NCBI GenBank assembly: GCA_030427505.1 | Contig: JAUICH010000028.1 | Location: 1-64,000, forward strand | Length of the DNA stretch: 64,000 nucleotides | Reading direction: 5' to 3' | Origin: Verrucomicrobiia bacterium | GTDB taxonomy: Bacteria; Verrucomicrobiota; Verrucomicrobiia; Verrucomicrobiales; DEV007 | Notes under the pieces: generated by a model | Database searches by the model: none | What the model was told of the DNA's origin: nothing | What the model saw: only the letters and a program-made list of their open reading frames with translations | Shown: positions 33,822-42,383 of the stretch, piece by piece | Layout: each line of letters starts with the position of its first letter | How positions within the stretch are numbered: the first letter of the stretch is position 1 | Made by a program: the position numbers and the translations under genes

Positions 33822-34607
33822 TCACCGCGCGTTTGGCGGAATGTCCCGCGTGAAGACCCAGGTGTTTCCCTGGCTCATGTCTTCGTTGAAGACGTAGCCC
33901 TCGGTGTCGAAGGCTTTCAGGTCCTCCGCTTTTTTGATGCGGTGGCGGATCATGAAATCCGTCATCTGGCCGCGGGCCTTCTTGGCGTAAAAGCTGATGA
34001 ACTTGTACTGGCCGTTTTTGAAGTCCTTGAACTGCGCGGTGATCACCTCCGCGTCCAGCTTGTCTTCGTGCACGGAGTGGTAGTACTCGTTGGAGGCCAG
34101 GTTGATGAGGACTTTGGACTTCGACTCGGCGATGGCGGCGTTCAGGGCGGTGGTGATCTTCTGGTCCCAGAAGGCGTAGAGGTCCGGCTTGCGGCCTACC
34201 TTCAGGTCCGTGCCCATTTCCAGGCGGTAGGGCTGGATCAGATCCAGCGGCCGGAGCAAGCCATAAAGCCCGGAGAGGATGCGGAGGTGCTTTTGCGCGA
34301 AGTCAAAGTCCGCCGCCTTGTAGTCTTCCAGGGTAAAGCCGGTGTAGACGTCGCCCTTGAAGGCCAGGAGGGCTTGCTTGGCGTTGTCCTCGGTGAAGGG
34401 CGGGCTCCAGTCCTGGTAGCGCTGGTAGTTCAGGTCCGCCAGCTTAGGGGAGATGCTCATCAGTTTCGCGAGCTTTGGCCGGGTCAGCTTGCGCAGGCTG
34501 CCGATCAGCACTTCGGATTCCTCCAGGAAGTCCGGCTCAGTGTGCTTGCGGGTCAGGCACTGCTTTTCGAAGTCGAGCGTCTTGGCGGGGGAAATGACGG
34601 CTAGCAT
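33822..34607 (-). CDS. yaaA: Peroxide stress protein YaaA
   Basis: 261-aa full-length DUF328/YaaA protein. It starts MLAVISPAKTLDFE, with the family segments SPKLADLNYQRYQDW, AFKGDVYTGF, LSGLYGLLRPLDLIQPYRLEMGT and NLASNEYYHSV. In E. coli YaaA limits intracellular free iron during peroxide stress and belongs to the OxyR regulon. A hairpin with a following T-rich stretch lies in the apparent 5' leader (34637-34676) and could attenuate transcription. The gene is divergent from the YdeP-type gene. Confidence 0.96.
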   Translation of the reverse strand: MLAVISPAKTLDFEKQCLTRKHTEPDFLEESEVLIGSLRKLTRPKLAKLMSISPKLADLNYQRYQDWSPPFTEDNAKQALLAFKGDVYTGFTLEDYKAADFDFAQKHLRILSGLYGLLRPLDLIQPYRLEMGTDLKVGRKPDLYAFWDQKITTALNAAIAESKSKVLINLASNEYYHSVHEDKLDAEVITAQFKDFKNGQYKFISFYAKKARGQMTDFMIRHRIKKAEDLKAFDTEGYVFNEDMSQGNTWVFTRDIPPNAR

Positions 34608-34636
34608 GGCACTCGGAAAATGGGGATGAACAAAAC

Positions 34637-34676
34637 GGCCCGAAAGGGAAGTTGGCGGGAACCCGCGCTTTCGGCC
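34637..34676 (-). promoter_or_regulatory. Leader hairpin upstream of yaaA, attenuator-like
   Basis: On the minus strand GGCCGAAAG (34668-34676) pairs with CTTTCGGGCC (34637-34646) around an inner GCGGG-TT-CCCGC hairpin (34655-34666), and GTTTTGTT follows. It lies 30 bp before the yaaA ATG, where a conditional terminator would act. Nothing shows what ligand or factor would control it. Confidence 0.4.
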
Positions 34677-34680
34677 TGTC

Positions 34681-34713
34681 TTGATGGGTAATACGGGTTA
34701 AGTTACTGTCAAC
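34681..34713. promoter_or_regulatory. Candidate overlapping divergent promoters
   Basis: On + strand, TTGATG (34681-34686), a 17-bp spacer and TACTGT (34704-34709) lie 29 bp before the YdeP-type ATG. On minus, TTGACA (34713-34708) could be the -35 box for yaaA, with a poor -10 (TACCCA) after 17 bp. The boxes overlap, so the two genes may compete for polymerase. By-eye matches only. Confidence 0.35.
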
Positions 34714-34738
34714 CCTACGCAACCGCCTCGTATCCGCG

Positions 34739-37057
34739 ATGCACGACTTGAAAAACCCATCCCCCGATTCCCAGCCCCCCCGTTCCGTCCAGGCGGAACC
34801 TCCGGAAGAACACACCGGCCTTACGAAGGGCGACGCCAAGAAAGTCGCCGCCGGTTTGCCGGCGGTCACGAACAGCTTGAAAATGGTGTATGGCCAGGCG
34901 GGCCTGGGCCGGGGTACGAAGGCGCTGCTGAAGCTGAACCAGAAGAACGGCTTCGACTGCCCGAGCTGCGCGTGGCCGGACCCGGATGACGAGCGGTCGC
35001 CCACGGAGTTCTGCGAAAACGGCGCCAAGGCCGTGGCCTCGGAAGCGACGGCCCGCCGCATCACGGCGGAATTTTTCACCCAGTATTCCGTGGCGGAACT
35101 TTCCGAGCAGCAGGACTACTGGATGGACCAGCAGGGCCGCCTGACGGAGCCCATGGTGCTGCATGAAGATTCCACTCACTACGTGCCGATTTCCTGGGAC
35201 CGGGCTTTCGACCTGATCGCCCAAGAACTGAACGCGCTGGACTCTCCGGACGAGGCGGTCTTCTACACCTCCGGCCGCGCCAGCAACGAAGCGGCCTTCC
35301 TCTACGGCCTGTTCGCGCGGAAGTTCGGCACGAACAACCTGCCGGACTGCTCCAACATGTGCCACGAATCCAGCGGCGCGGCTTTGAAGGCCTCCCTGGG
35401 CGTGGGGAAGGGCACTGTATCCCTGGACGATTTTTACGACTGCGACACCATCCTCCTGATCGGTCAGAATCCGGGCACGAATCATCCCCGGATGCTGAGC
35501 GCCCTGCAGAAGGCGGAGCGCAACGGGGCCACCATCATCGCGGTGAACCCCTTGAAGGAAGCGGGCCTGCTGGCCTTCGCGCATCCCCAGGAAGTGGTGG
35601 GTCTGTTAGGGGGTAGATCGCCACTCAGTTCGGAATATCTCCAGGTGAATGTGAATGGCGACCTGGCTTTGCTCCAGGGCATTAACAAGGTCCTGCTGGA
35701 GGAATACGAAGAGCGGATCGACCGCGAGTTCATCGAGGCTCACACCACCGGCTTTGAAGCCTTCCGCGAAAACATCCTGGAAGCGGACTGGGAGGAGATC
35801 GAACGGCGCAGCGGCATTCCGCGGAAGCGGATCGAGCACGCCGCGCGGTTGGTTTCACGGGAACGGAAACGTCTGATCACCTGTTGGGCCATGGGCCTGA
35901 CCCAGCACAAGAACGCCGTAGCGACCATCCGCGAGGTGGCGAACCTGCACCTGCTGCTCGGCGCGGTGGGCCGTCCCGGCGCGGGCGTCTGCCCCGTGCG
36001 CGGCCACAGCAATGTGCAGGGGGACCGCACCATGGGCATCTTTGAAGCCATGCCGGACGCCTTTCTGGACGCCATCGGCCAGGAGTTTCGTTTCGAGCCG
36101 CCCCGGCGCCATGGCTGGAACACGGTGCAGGCCATCCAGGCCATGCACGAAGGGCGGGGGAAGGTCTTCTTTGCCCTGGGCGGAAACTTCCTCCAGGCCA
36201 CGCCGGATACCGAGTTTACCGCCGAAGCCCTGCGGAAATGTAACCTGACCGTCCAAGTTTCCACCAAGCTGAACCGCAGCCATTTGGTCACGGGGAAAGT
36301 GGGCCTCATTCTGCCCTGCCTGGGCCGGAGCGACCAGGATATTCAAAGTGGTCACGCGCAGTTCGTAACGGTGGAAAACTCCATGGGCGTGGTTCACCAG
36401 TCCCACGGAAATCTGGAGCCGCCGTCCAGTCAGCTCCTTAGTGAAACGGCCATCGTGGCCCGGCTCGCCGACGCCACCCTGGGGTCCAATGCCGTGCTGG
36501 ACTGGCTGGAACTGGCCGCGAACTACGACCGCATCCGCGACCGCATCGAACGCTGCATTCCCGGCTTCGAAGACTTCAACCAGCGCGTGCGTCAACCGGG
36601 CGGCTTCTACCTGCCCAACAGCGCGAAGGAACGGAAGTGGGACACTCCGGAGGAGAAAGCCGTCTTCTGCCCCAGCGAACTAAGCGGCACGGACTTGGAG
36701 GAAGGCGAACTGCTGCTCATGACGCTGCGCAGCCACGACCAGTTCAACACCACCATCTACGGTCTGGACGACCGTTACCGGGGCATTCACAACGAGCGGC
36801 GTCTGGTCTTCATGAATCCCGCCGACATGCGGGAACGCGGCATCGGAGCGCTCAAACCCGTGGACCTTACCAGCCACTTCAATGGCAAGGAACGCCACGT
36901 CCGCGATTTCCTGGCGATTCCCTATGACATTCCAGCCCGTACCGTGGCGGGCTACTTCCCGGAACTGAACCCGCTGGTGCCGGTGGACAGTTTTGCGGAC
37001 ATCAGCGAAACGCCCACGTCCAAGTCCATCCGGGTCACGATCGTTCCCGCGGAGTGA
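34739..37057 (+). CDS. FdhF/YdeP-family molybdopterin oxidoreductase
   Basis: 772 aa related to formate dehydrogenase alpha subunits, of the YdeP subfamily linked in E. coli to acid resistance. The N-terminal cysteine region is NGFDCPSCAWPDPDDE (C74, C77) with FCENGAKAV (C92). Molybdopterin-domain segments include YTSGRASNEAAFLYGLFAR, NNLPDCSNMCHESSG, LIGQNPGTNHPRML and the C-terminal dinucleotide-binding MTLRSHDQFNTTIYG and VDLTSHF. No signal peptide is seen, so it is probably cytosolic. The physiological substrate is unknown. No fdhD homologue is adjacent. It ends 26 bp from the convergent M23 gene. Confidence 0.93.
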   Translation: MHDLKNPSPDSQPPRSVQAEPPEEHTGLTKGDAKKVAAGLPAVTNSLKMVYGQAGLGRGTKALLKLNQKNGFDCPSCAWPDPDDERSPTEFCENGAKAVASEATARRITAEFFTQYSVAELSEQQDYWMDQQGRLTEPMVLHEDSTHYVPISWDRAFDLIAQELNALDSPDEAVFYTSGRASNEAAFLYGLFARKFGTNNLPDCSNMCHESSGAALKASLGVGKGTVSLDDFYDCDTILLIGQNPGTNHPRMLSALQKAERNGATIIAVNPLKEAGLLAFAHPQEVVGLLGGRSPLSSEYLQVNVNGDLALLQGINKVLLEEYEERIDREFIEAHTTGFEAFRENILEADWEEIERRSGIPRKRIEHAARLVSRERKRLITCWAMGLTQHKNAVATIREVANLHLLLGAVGRPGAGVCPVRGHSNVQGDRTMGIFEAMPDAFLDAIGQEFRFEPPRRHGWNTVQAIQAMHEGRGKVFFALGGNFLQATPDTEFTAEALRKCNLTVQVSTKLNRSHLVTGKVGLILPCLGRSDQDIQSGHAQFVTVENSMGVVHQSHGNLEPPSSQLLSETAIVARLADATLGSNAVLDWLELAANYDRIRDRIERCIPGFEDFNQRVRQPGGFYLPNSAKERKWDTPEEKAVFCPSELSGTDLEEGELLLMTLRSHDQFNTTIYGLDDRYRGIHNERRLVFMNPADMRERGIGALKPVDLTSHFNGKERHVRDFLAIPYDIPARTVAGYFPELNPLVPVDSFADISETPTSKSIRVTIVPAE

Positions 37058-37063
37058 GGGCTC

Positions 37064-37080
37064 GGCCCCGGAACGGGGCC
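37064..37080. terminator. Hairpin between convergent genes
   Basis: GGCCCCG-GAA-CGGGGCC, a perfect 7-bp stem with a 3-nt loop, exactly in the 26 bp between the YdeP-type stop and the M23 stop. No T run follows on either strand, so a factor-independent role is unproven. Confidence 0.5.
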
Positions 37081-37083
37081 CGG

Positions 37084-37995
37084 TCAGTTCTTCTCGTCGC
37101 TGGAGAAGATGGACTTGATGACCTTCCAGAGGCCGCGGGCGCCTTCACCCTGATCGGAATTGGATTCCTCCTGAGGTTTGGGTTGATCCGCTTCTCTGCC
37201 ACCGCCGGTGCCATCGTTACGGCTCATGATCTTGGCAACGGGTTCCGGGACCTGGGGCTTTGCCTCCGCCACGGTTGGCCGGCTGATTTCGATGCGGGTG
37301 CCGGTCACGTAGCTGTAGGAGTCCTTGTAAAAAGTGTTCACCGGAATGTCGATGCGGCGGAACTCCTTCCGCAACCGGCGGTTGGCGTCGATGAAGTGGG
37401 TGGGGCTGTGATAGTTGGAGTAGTCCTGCGCGTAGTTCGACCGCTTCATCCCGATGGAGAGGTTCTTGCGGACTTCGAAGTGCAGGTGGGCGTAGTACAT
37501 GTTGTGCGGGCCGCGGCCGATCGTCCCGAGTTGCTCGCCTCTCTTTACGCGGTCGTAGAGCTTGGCCATCCGTTTGTCCAGATGGCCGTAGAGTGTGTCG
37601 ATGAAGTAAATGCGGCCGTTCCGCTCCCGGTAGGCGTGGCGCACGATGATGACGTTGCCCCAGCCTGCCTTGAAGTCGTCCGAATACACCACGACGCCGT
37701 CTCCCGCGCAGGTAACGGGGTCTCCCAAGTCGGTATTTCCGCCACCGCGCCCGTTCCAGTCTTCCCCCAAGTGGCCATTGGGCCAGAAGCCCCGGGCTTT
37801 GTAGTAGCCCACCGCGTCCGGCCGGCCGACGGGGTAGTCAAAGCCATCCGCCAGGTCGCAGGGAATGGAATTGGGAGCGGCCTTCGCCACGGGCACTGAC
37901 AGCGCTGCCACAAACGGCAGGGCCACCCAAAGGAAAAACGGCCGGCGGAAGAAGCCGGTCGCCGGGGCGAATAGCTGACGAAGGATGGGGCTCAA
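37084..37995 (-). CDS. M23 family peptidase, secreted
   Basis: 303 aa if started at TTG (37993-37995), 41 bp after the uppP stop. An in-frame ATG at 38091 exists but lies inside uppP and would prefix 32 residues. The signal or anchor segment is FFLWVALPFVAALSVPVAKA. The LytM/M23 metallopeptidase core shows GHLGEDWNGRGGGNTDLGDP (HxxxD), IDTLYGHLD and the HxH motif YAHLHFEVR. It probably cleaves peptidoglycan cross-links, and the C-terminal tail is long and charged. It may be co-transcribed with uppP, which would join two cell-wall functions. Confidence 0.88.
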   Translation of the reverse strand: MSPILRQLFAPATGFFRRPFFLWVALPFVAALSVPVAKAAPNSIPCDLADGFDYPVGRPDAVGYYKARGFWPNGHLGEDWNGRGGGNTDLGDPVTCAGDGVVVYSDDFKAGWGNVIIVRHAYRERNGRIYFIDTLYGHLDKRMAKLYDRVKRGEQLGTIGRGPHNMYYAHLHFEVRKNLSIGMKRSNYAQDYSNYHSPTHFIDANRRLRKEFRRIDIPVNTFYKDSYSYVTGTRIEISRPTVAEAKPQVPEPVAKIMSRNDGTGGGREADQPKPQEESNSDQGEGARGLWKVIKSIFSSDEKN

Positions 37996-38036
37996 AACGG
38001 TGGGTCTTGGTTTCTTAGAAGAAAGAGCGAAAGAAA

Positions 38037-38828
38037 TCAACTGGCCCGAAAAGTAAAGAATAGGAGGCCGCCGATGCCGACGGCAATGCAATAGTAGGAA
38101 AAATGCTGGAATTTACCCCGCCGGATGGAGGCGAGTACGATGTAAACGGCGGCGAGGCCAAAGAAAAAGGACACGACGGCGCCCGTCAAGAAAGGACCCA
38201 GATTTCCCTCCTGCCGCGCCATTTCACTGATGTCCTTCAGCTTGAAAACGGCGGCGCCCAGAATAGCTGGGATGGCCATCAGGAACGAAAATTCCGCGGC
38301 CTGACTGGCCTGAACCCCTGAAAGCCGCCCGGAGATGATGGTGGTGCCCGAACGGGAAATGCCCGGCATGAGCGCCAGGGCCTGACCGCAACCCATGGCC
38401 AGGGCGGAGCGAGACTTCAGCTGGCCTTCCTTATGCGGTATCCATTTCGGAAGCAGCAGCAGGAAACCGGTCACGATGAGCATGGAGCAGGCGACGAGAG
38501 GACTGTCGAAGGCTTCTTCAATCTGGTCTTTGAAAAGCAGCGCCGCCACCACGGCGGGCAGGGTGGCGATGAAGAGATAGAGGATGGTCCATCGCTCTTT
38601 CACGGCGTCTTTCTTCAAGGGTGACAGAGCAATCGCCAGGATCCGCTTCCGGAAATAGATCAACACGGAGCAGAGCGTGCCCAGGTGAACCAGCAGTTCG
38701 AAGGTGGCGCCCAGTTCCTTAACCCCCATGAGTTCCTGAACGATAACGAGGTGTCCGCTGGAGGACACGGGAAGGAATTCCGTGAGGCCCTGGACGATAC
38801 CCAGGATGATCGCTTGGAGATAGGACAT
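38037..38828 (-). CDS. uppP: Undecaprenyl-diphosphatase
   Basis: 263-aa polytopic membrane protein (BacA/UppP) that recycles undecaprenyl diphosphate, the lipid carrier for peptidoglycan. Catalytic motif 1 is QGLTEFLPVSSSGHL (E17, S22-S24, H26) and motif 2 is PGISRSGTTI. About eight hydrophobic segments are visible. The ATG at 38828 fits the family N-terminus (MSYLQAIILGIVQG) better than the ATG at 38837. It confers bacitracin tolerance when overproduced in other bacteria. The M23 peptidase gene follows. Confidence 0.96.
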   Translation of the reverse strand: MSYLQAIILGIVQGLTEFLPVSSSGHLVIVQELMGVKELGATFELLVHLGTLCSVLIYFRKRILAIALSPLKKDAVKERWTILYLFIATLPAVVAALLFKDQIEEAFDSPLVACSMLIVTGFLLLLPKWIPHKEGQLKSRSALAMGCGQALALMPGISRSGTTIISGRLSGVQASQAAEFSFLMAIPAILGAAVFKLKDISEMARQEGNLGPFLTGAVVSFFFGLAAVYIVLASIRRGKFQHFSYYCIAVGIGGLLFFTFRAS

Positions 38829-38882
38829 GAAGGCCAAAGAATAGAAGTGAAAGGCCTAAAGGCAACGGGAATGAAGGGGAAA

Positions 38883-39512
38883 TCATTCGCTGGTCTGCAG
38901 CCGCCGAAGACGCCCAAAAACCACCATCAGGACCACAATGGCCAGCAACATGGAGAGAAACAGCACCGTCTCCGGACTGATCCCCGAACTGGGGGCATGG
39001 GCCGCCTGATGAATCTCCTGAAGCTTCTGGCAAAGCAAGGCCGTCATGCGAGCCAACTTTCCGGCGGGGCCGCTGTCTTGGACTTCCTTCCCCTTGATTT
39101 CGGAGGACAGGCTCAACAGTGCGTACTTCGGAACGGTTTCGAAAAGTTTCGAGTTTCCCGTAACGAAGAAGTTCCCGGTATTCCCTTCGTAGCCGATCAC
39201 GGCCATGGGGTCCGTGGGACTCCAGGCTTCGCTCAGGCGCTCGCCGAATACGGAGGCCGAGCTTGCCCAGGAAGGAAGGTCCGGAACCGTTACGGCCCGG
39301 ACCCGGATGCCGCTGCCGTTTTCAAGATCCGCGATGGCGCTACGGATGCGTTCGGCTTCATGGCGGTTTCCGTCCAGAAGCCCCACCTCATCCGCGATTA
39401 CATCCGCTGGGGGTTCCGGCAATGCTGGCGGTTTATTGTCTTCCGCCGCCATCGCCAGAGCGTGCGGCCAGAGGGAAGACCAGACTAAGAGAAGGAGGCG
39501 AACGAGTTTCAA
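38883..39512 (-). CDS. TPM-domain membrane protein
   Basis: 209 aa starting at TTG (39510-39512), which gives the signal peptide MKLVRLLLLVWSSLWPHALA; no upstream ATG is in frame. After it comes a TPM (YgcG-type) domain: DEVGLLDGNRHEAERIRSAI, NGSGIRVRAVTV and PMAVIGYEGNTGNFFVTG. A single transmembrane helix lies near the C-terminus (TVLFLSMLLAIVVLMVVF), and the protein ends RRLQTSE. TPM proteins in plants and bacteria have been linked to thylakoid phosphatase activity or membrane protein turnover. The function here is unknown. It precedes uppP by 54 bp on the same strand. Confidence 0.82.
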   Translation of the reverse strand: MKLVRLLLLVWSSLWPHALAMAAEDNKPPALPEPPADVIADEVGLLDGNRHEAERIRSAIADLENGSGIRVRAVTVPDLPSWASSASVFGERLSEAWSPTDPMAVIGYEGNTGNFFVTGNSKLFETVPKYALLSLSSEIKGKEVQDSGPAGKLARMTALLCQKLQEIHQAAHAPSSGISPETVLFLSMLLAIVVLMVVFGRLRRLQTSE

Positions 39513-40286
39513 CAGGCGTTTAGAGGTACTTCGGGTGAAAGAGGGGGAGTGAGAGGCGGTTGGTTACTTTGTTAGGGTAGGCTAACTCTTACTTATGTCA
39601 ACTTTGTCAAGAAAGCGGCTAACTCACTGAGATTCGCCAAGTTGTCAGGGTTGCTGCTTCTGGGTTGGCGCAAAATTGCCGTTTAAAAACACTTTCAACT
39701 AAAGGGGAAGGGTGTCAAACGCGTCACAGAGCCTGTTTGATCCGAATCCCGCCAGTTATTAGGCAATGCTTGAATATCATGCCCTAACATAGCGACCGAA
39801 TGAGAGCTTGTTGGTGTGTGTGTTAGGAATACAGGCGGGATTTTGGATCGAAGAGTCCTATGGACAACAATTCCAAGAATTCGCAAATCGAGAGAAAAAG
39901 CTTGATAAGAATTTTCAAATATTAGAAAGTAGAGTCATATTTGAAAAAAATGATAATTCCTCTTGCTGTTGAACGGGTAGTGAGGTTGATTGTCTGTTTG
40001 TTTTTATGGTAATTATGACAAATAGTGTTATATTGAATTTTGGAGGGTTTGAATCTTTGCGTCATTTCGAATGATTGCTCTTACCGAAATCTTAGAGAAT
40101 AGAATCATTTTCGAAATTTATGGCAATTTTTCTTGTCAGGAGGGGTGCTTGGCACTGTAATCCTTGATAGCCGGAATTAGTACTGGAAAAATCATAGAAA
40201 TCAGAGGTCAAGAACACGCCAGCTTTTTGATCGTTCTAACTCCGCGAGAGTAGTTTGCTTGCAAACTTGTTCACCCTTAACAGTTG
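39513..40286. other. AT-rich intergenic region, 774 bp
   Basis: No credible gene on either strand. A MITE-like relic lies at 39729-39858. From 39870 to 40200 the sequence is strongly AT-rich with many stops in all frames. It may contain the promoter of the HTH-receiver gene and possibly an upstream regulatory region, but I cannot name a site. Confidence 0.5.
39729..39858. mobile_element. Short inverted-repeat element, MITE-like relic
   Basis: The left end begins GAGCCTGTTTGATCCGAATC and continues CCGCC (to 39753). The right end, 39834-39858, read on minus, begins GGACTCTTCGATCCAAAATC and continues CCGCC. The arms agree at about 18 of 25 positions. Between them are 80 bp without coding capacity. 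The tip GAGCCTGTTT is shared with the IS5-type ends at 311-328 and 1446-1463, which suggests mobilisation by a related transposase. Confidence 0.5.
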
Positions 40287-40856
40287 ATGAGCATGCCCGA
40301 AGAAGACACACCCGAACTCATGACGGTCAAAGAGACTGCGGAGTATCTCCGTATCCCTTTGCCGACCGTTTATTACTTGGTTCAGCGTGGTCAGCTCCCA
40401 GCCATTCAGATTGGTGGCCGGTGGCGGATCAAGCGGAGCCTGTTGGATCGCGACATCCTGAAAACCGATGAAGGCGGTCAGCCGACCGTTCTAGTTGTGG
40501 ATGATGACCCCGCCCTTCAAACGCTGTTCAAGCAGTTCCTGAAGAAAGCCGGATTTGGACGCATCGTGGTTGGAACCGGCGCCGAAGCGCTTAGCTATGC
40601 CGACAAGCAGGAATTCGATCTCGTGTTCCTGGATTTGAAGCTGCCTGACATTCCTGGCGACGAACTCTACGCCAAGCTGAAAGCCGTAAAGCCGGATCTG
40701 CCGATCGTGATTATTACCGGTTATCCGGACAGCGAAATTCTCACCAAGATTCTGGCCAGCGGTCCGGTGACGGTAATCAAGAAGCCGATCGAGTTCGATC
40801 AGCTGAACCGCACCGTCAAGATCCTGGGCCACAAAGGCGCCGACAAGGTGGCCTGA
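40287..40856 (+). CDS. Response regulator with N-terminal excisionase-type HTH
   Basis: 189 aa. Residues about 10-55 are a MerR/excisionase-like helix-turn-helix (LMTVKETAEYLRIPLPTVYY, then GRWRIKRSLLDRDI). From about 67 comes a receiver domain: VLVVDDDPALQ with the acidic pair, phosphoacceptor D116 in LVFLDLKLPD, ITGYP with the switch Thr, and VIKKPIEF with the conserved Lys. HTH before receiver is the reverse of the usual order. No histidine kinase is adjacent. TTG (40284), ATG (40287) and ATG (40293) are alternative starts. It is single-gene, followed by a terminator, so it may answer an unlinked kinase. Confidence 0.93.
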   Translation: MSMPEEDTPELMTVKETAEYLRIPLPTVYYLVQRGQLPAIQIGGRWRIKRSLLDRDILKTDEGGQPTVLVVDDDPALQTLFKQFLKKAGFGRIVVGTGAEALSYADKQEFDLVFLDLKLPDIPGDELYAKLKAVKPDLPIVIITGYPDSEILTKILASGPVTVIKKPIEFDQLNRTVKILGHKGADKVA

Positions 40857-40940
40857 GACTGGGCAAGCTGCTGCATTGACCCAAGAATGTAACTCTCCGT
40901 TCTGTCTTTCCACTCCCGGAAAACGGTTGTAAACGGTACG

Positions 40941-40978
40941 GGCCCGCTCTCTTCGGAGGGCGGGCCTTCTTTCTTGGG
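40941..40978 (+). terminator. Rho-independent terminator after the HTH-receiver gene
   Basis: GGCCCGCTC (40941-40949) pairs with GGGCGGGCC (40958-40966), with one mismatch, across an 8-nt loop, and is followed by TTCTTTCTT. It lies 85 bp after the stop. Confidence 0.75.
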
Positions 40979-41009
40979 GAAGAGGCGCTTCGGTCGTGGG
41001 CAAACCGCT

Positions 41010-42221
41010 TCAATTCCCGCCGGTAAGATCCGGCCAGCCACCCACCTGTTCCGGGGTGTCGATGATCTGTCCCGTGCCCTTCTCGTACTGCTCGACGATG
41101 CGGAGATCCACCGCGTCCCGGCCGGGTAAGGTGGCTCCCGCCTCCGTGAGGACGCGCCGCGCCGCCGTTTCGGCATCCTCTTGGGAAACTGGCGCCTCCA
41201 CCGGGAACGGGGCGCTGGTCACGTAGGGGGAGGGGTCCGTTTCGCGCCCGTTGAGCTTCAGCAGCCGCAGATTGTCCGCCGTGCCTTCGGCGGAGGTGGC
41301 GTGGATGTTGTCCTTCAGGAAGACCTGGAAATCGGGATCGATCGGTTGCAGCACCCGGAGCTGAAACTTTTCCGCCGTGGAGGGGCCTGGCTTCAGGTAG
41401 TTGCCCACGTAGTTCAGCCGCACCGGTCCGTCCCCATAACCGGCCACCGCCGCCCAGTCGTAGATGACGTTATTCCGGAAATCCAGCAGCAGGCCCGGCT
41501 TCCCAGGCTGGCCGCCCGGCCGGGGCATGCGGGTGACGTGGTGGGCAAAGAGGTTGTGGTGCAAGGTCACGCGCCCGTCTTCGAAGTTCGAAATCAGCGC
41601 GGCATACCCGTGTTCGCCTTTGTCGTGGGTGGATTTGTTGAGCGCTTCGGTGATGAAGCACCATTGCACGGTAATGTCTGTGGTGGGGCCGCCCTCATCT
41701 CCCCAGTCACCCAGGTCCAGCACTTCGTCCGTGGACCAGCTCAGGGAACAATGGTCCACCATCACCCGCTGGCAGCGGCTGAAAGTCAGCCCGTCGATCT
41801 GCTTGTTCAGCGCCGCGCCCGGCCGGAAGCGGAGGTGACGCAGGATGATGTCGTGACAGCCAATGAAGAAGAGTCCGCCGTTCTTCAGCGTGATCCCCGG
41901 CGTGGGCGCGCTGCCGCCGTCCACGGTCAGGAAGGGCTCGCGAACTTTGAGGGAATTGCTCAACTCAATGGTGCCGCCCACTTTGAAGACCACGGTGCGC
42001 GGCCCCGGCGTATCCAGAGCGGCCCGTAGCGAACCGGGTCCTTTGTCTGCCAGCGTGGTGACCTCGATCACCGGTCCGCCCCGCCCACCCTGGGCATACT
42101 TTCCAAAGCCCTCCGCGCCCGGAAAGGCGAGTTCCGCTTCGCTCCCTGATGAAAGAGTGAGGGAGGCAAAGAAGACACTACTCAGATAAACCGGGAAGAG
42201 GAGAGGGGAAATGAGGTTCAC
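41010..42221 (-). CDS. Secreted pectate lyase-like beta-helix protein (PL1-like)
   Basis: 403 aa starting at GTG (42219-42221) with a signal peptide to about residue 28. The mature N-terminus AFPGAEGFGKYAQGGRGG is characteristic of bacterial pectate lyase family 1-like secreted proteins. Right-handed beta-helix turns follow (IILRHLRFRPG, VMVDHCSLSWSTDEVLDLG), with HHNLFAHHVTRMPRPGG, where the Arg-rich segment corresponds to the catalytic-Arg region of pectate lyases. It probably cleaves uronic-acid polysaccharides by beta-elimination outside the cell, although some relatives are inactive. It is a single gene, in keeping with a polymer-degrading lifestyle. Confidence 0.88.
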   Translation of the reverse strand: MNLISPLLFPVYLSSVFFASLTLSSGSEAELAFPGAEGFGKYAQGGRGGPVIEVTTLADKGPGSLRAALDTPGPRTVVFKVGGTIELSNSLKVREPFLTVDGGSAPTPGITLKNGGLFFIGCHDIILRHLRFRPGAALNKQIDGLTFSRCQRVMVDHCSLSWSTDEVLDLGDWGDEGGPTTDITVQWCFITEALNKSTHDKGEHGYAALISNFEDGRVTLHHNLFAHHVTRMPRPGGQPGKPGLLLDFRNNVIYDWAAVAGYGDGPVRLNYVGNYLKPGPSTAEKFQLRVLQPIDPDFQVFLKDNIHATSAEGTADNLRLLKLNGRETDPSPYVTSAPFPVEAPVSQEDAETAARRVLTEAGATLPGRDAVDLRIVEQYEKGTGQIIDTPEQVGGWPDLTGGN

Positions 42222-42383
42222 AAGTGGGGCGGGTAGGGGATTTTCCGGAACTGATCCACCAGGGAGAACCGCGATTCAAGCGGGCCCAGTCAAATCGCGG
42301 ATCGGGGAAAAGAAATGTTGGCGAAAAAGATTGCAATATTTAACCTTTAGGTTAAATGAAAGCCGAAACACAAATTCTTCCTT

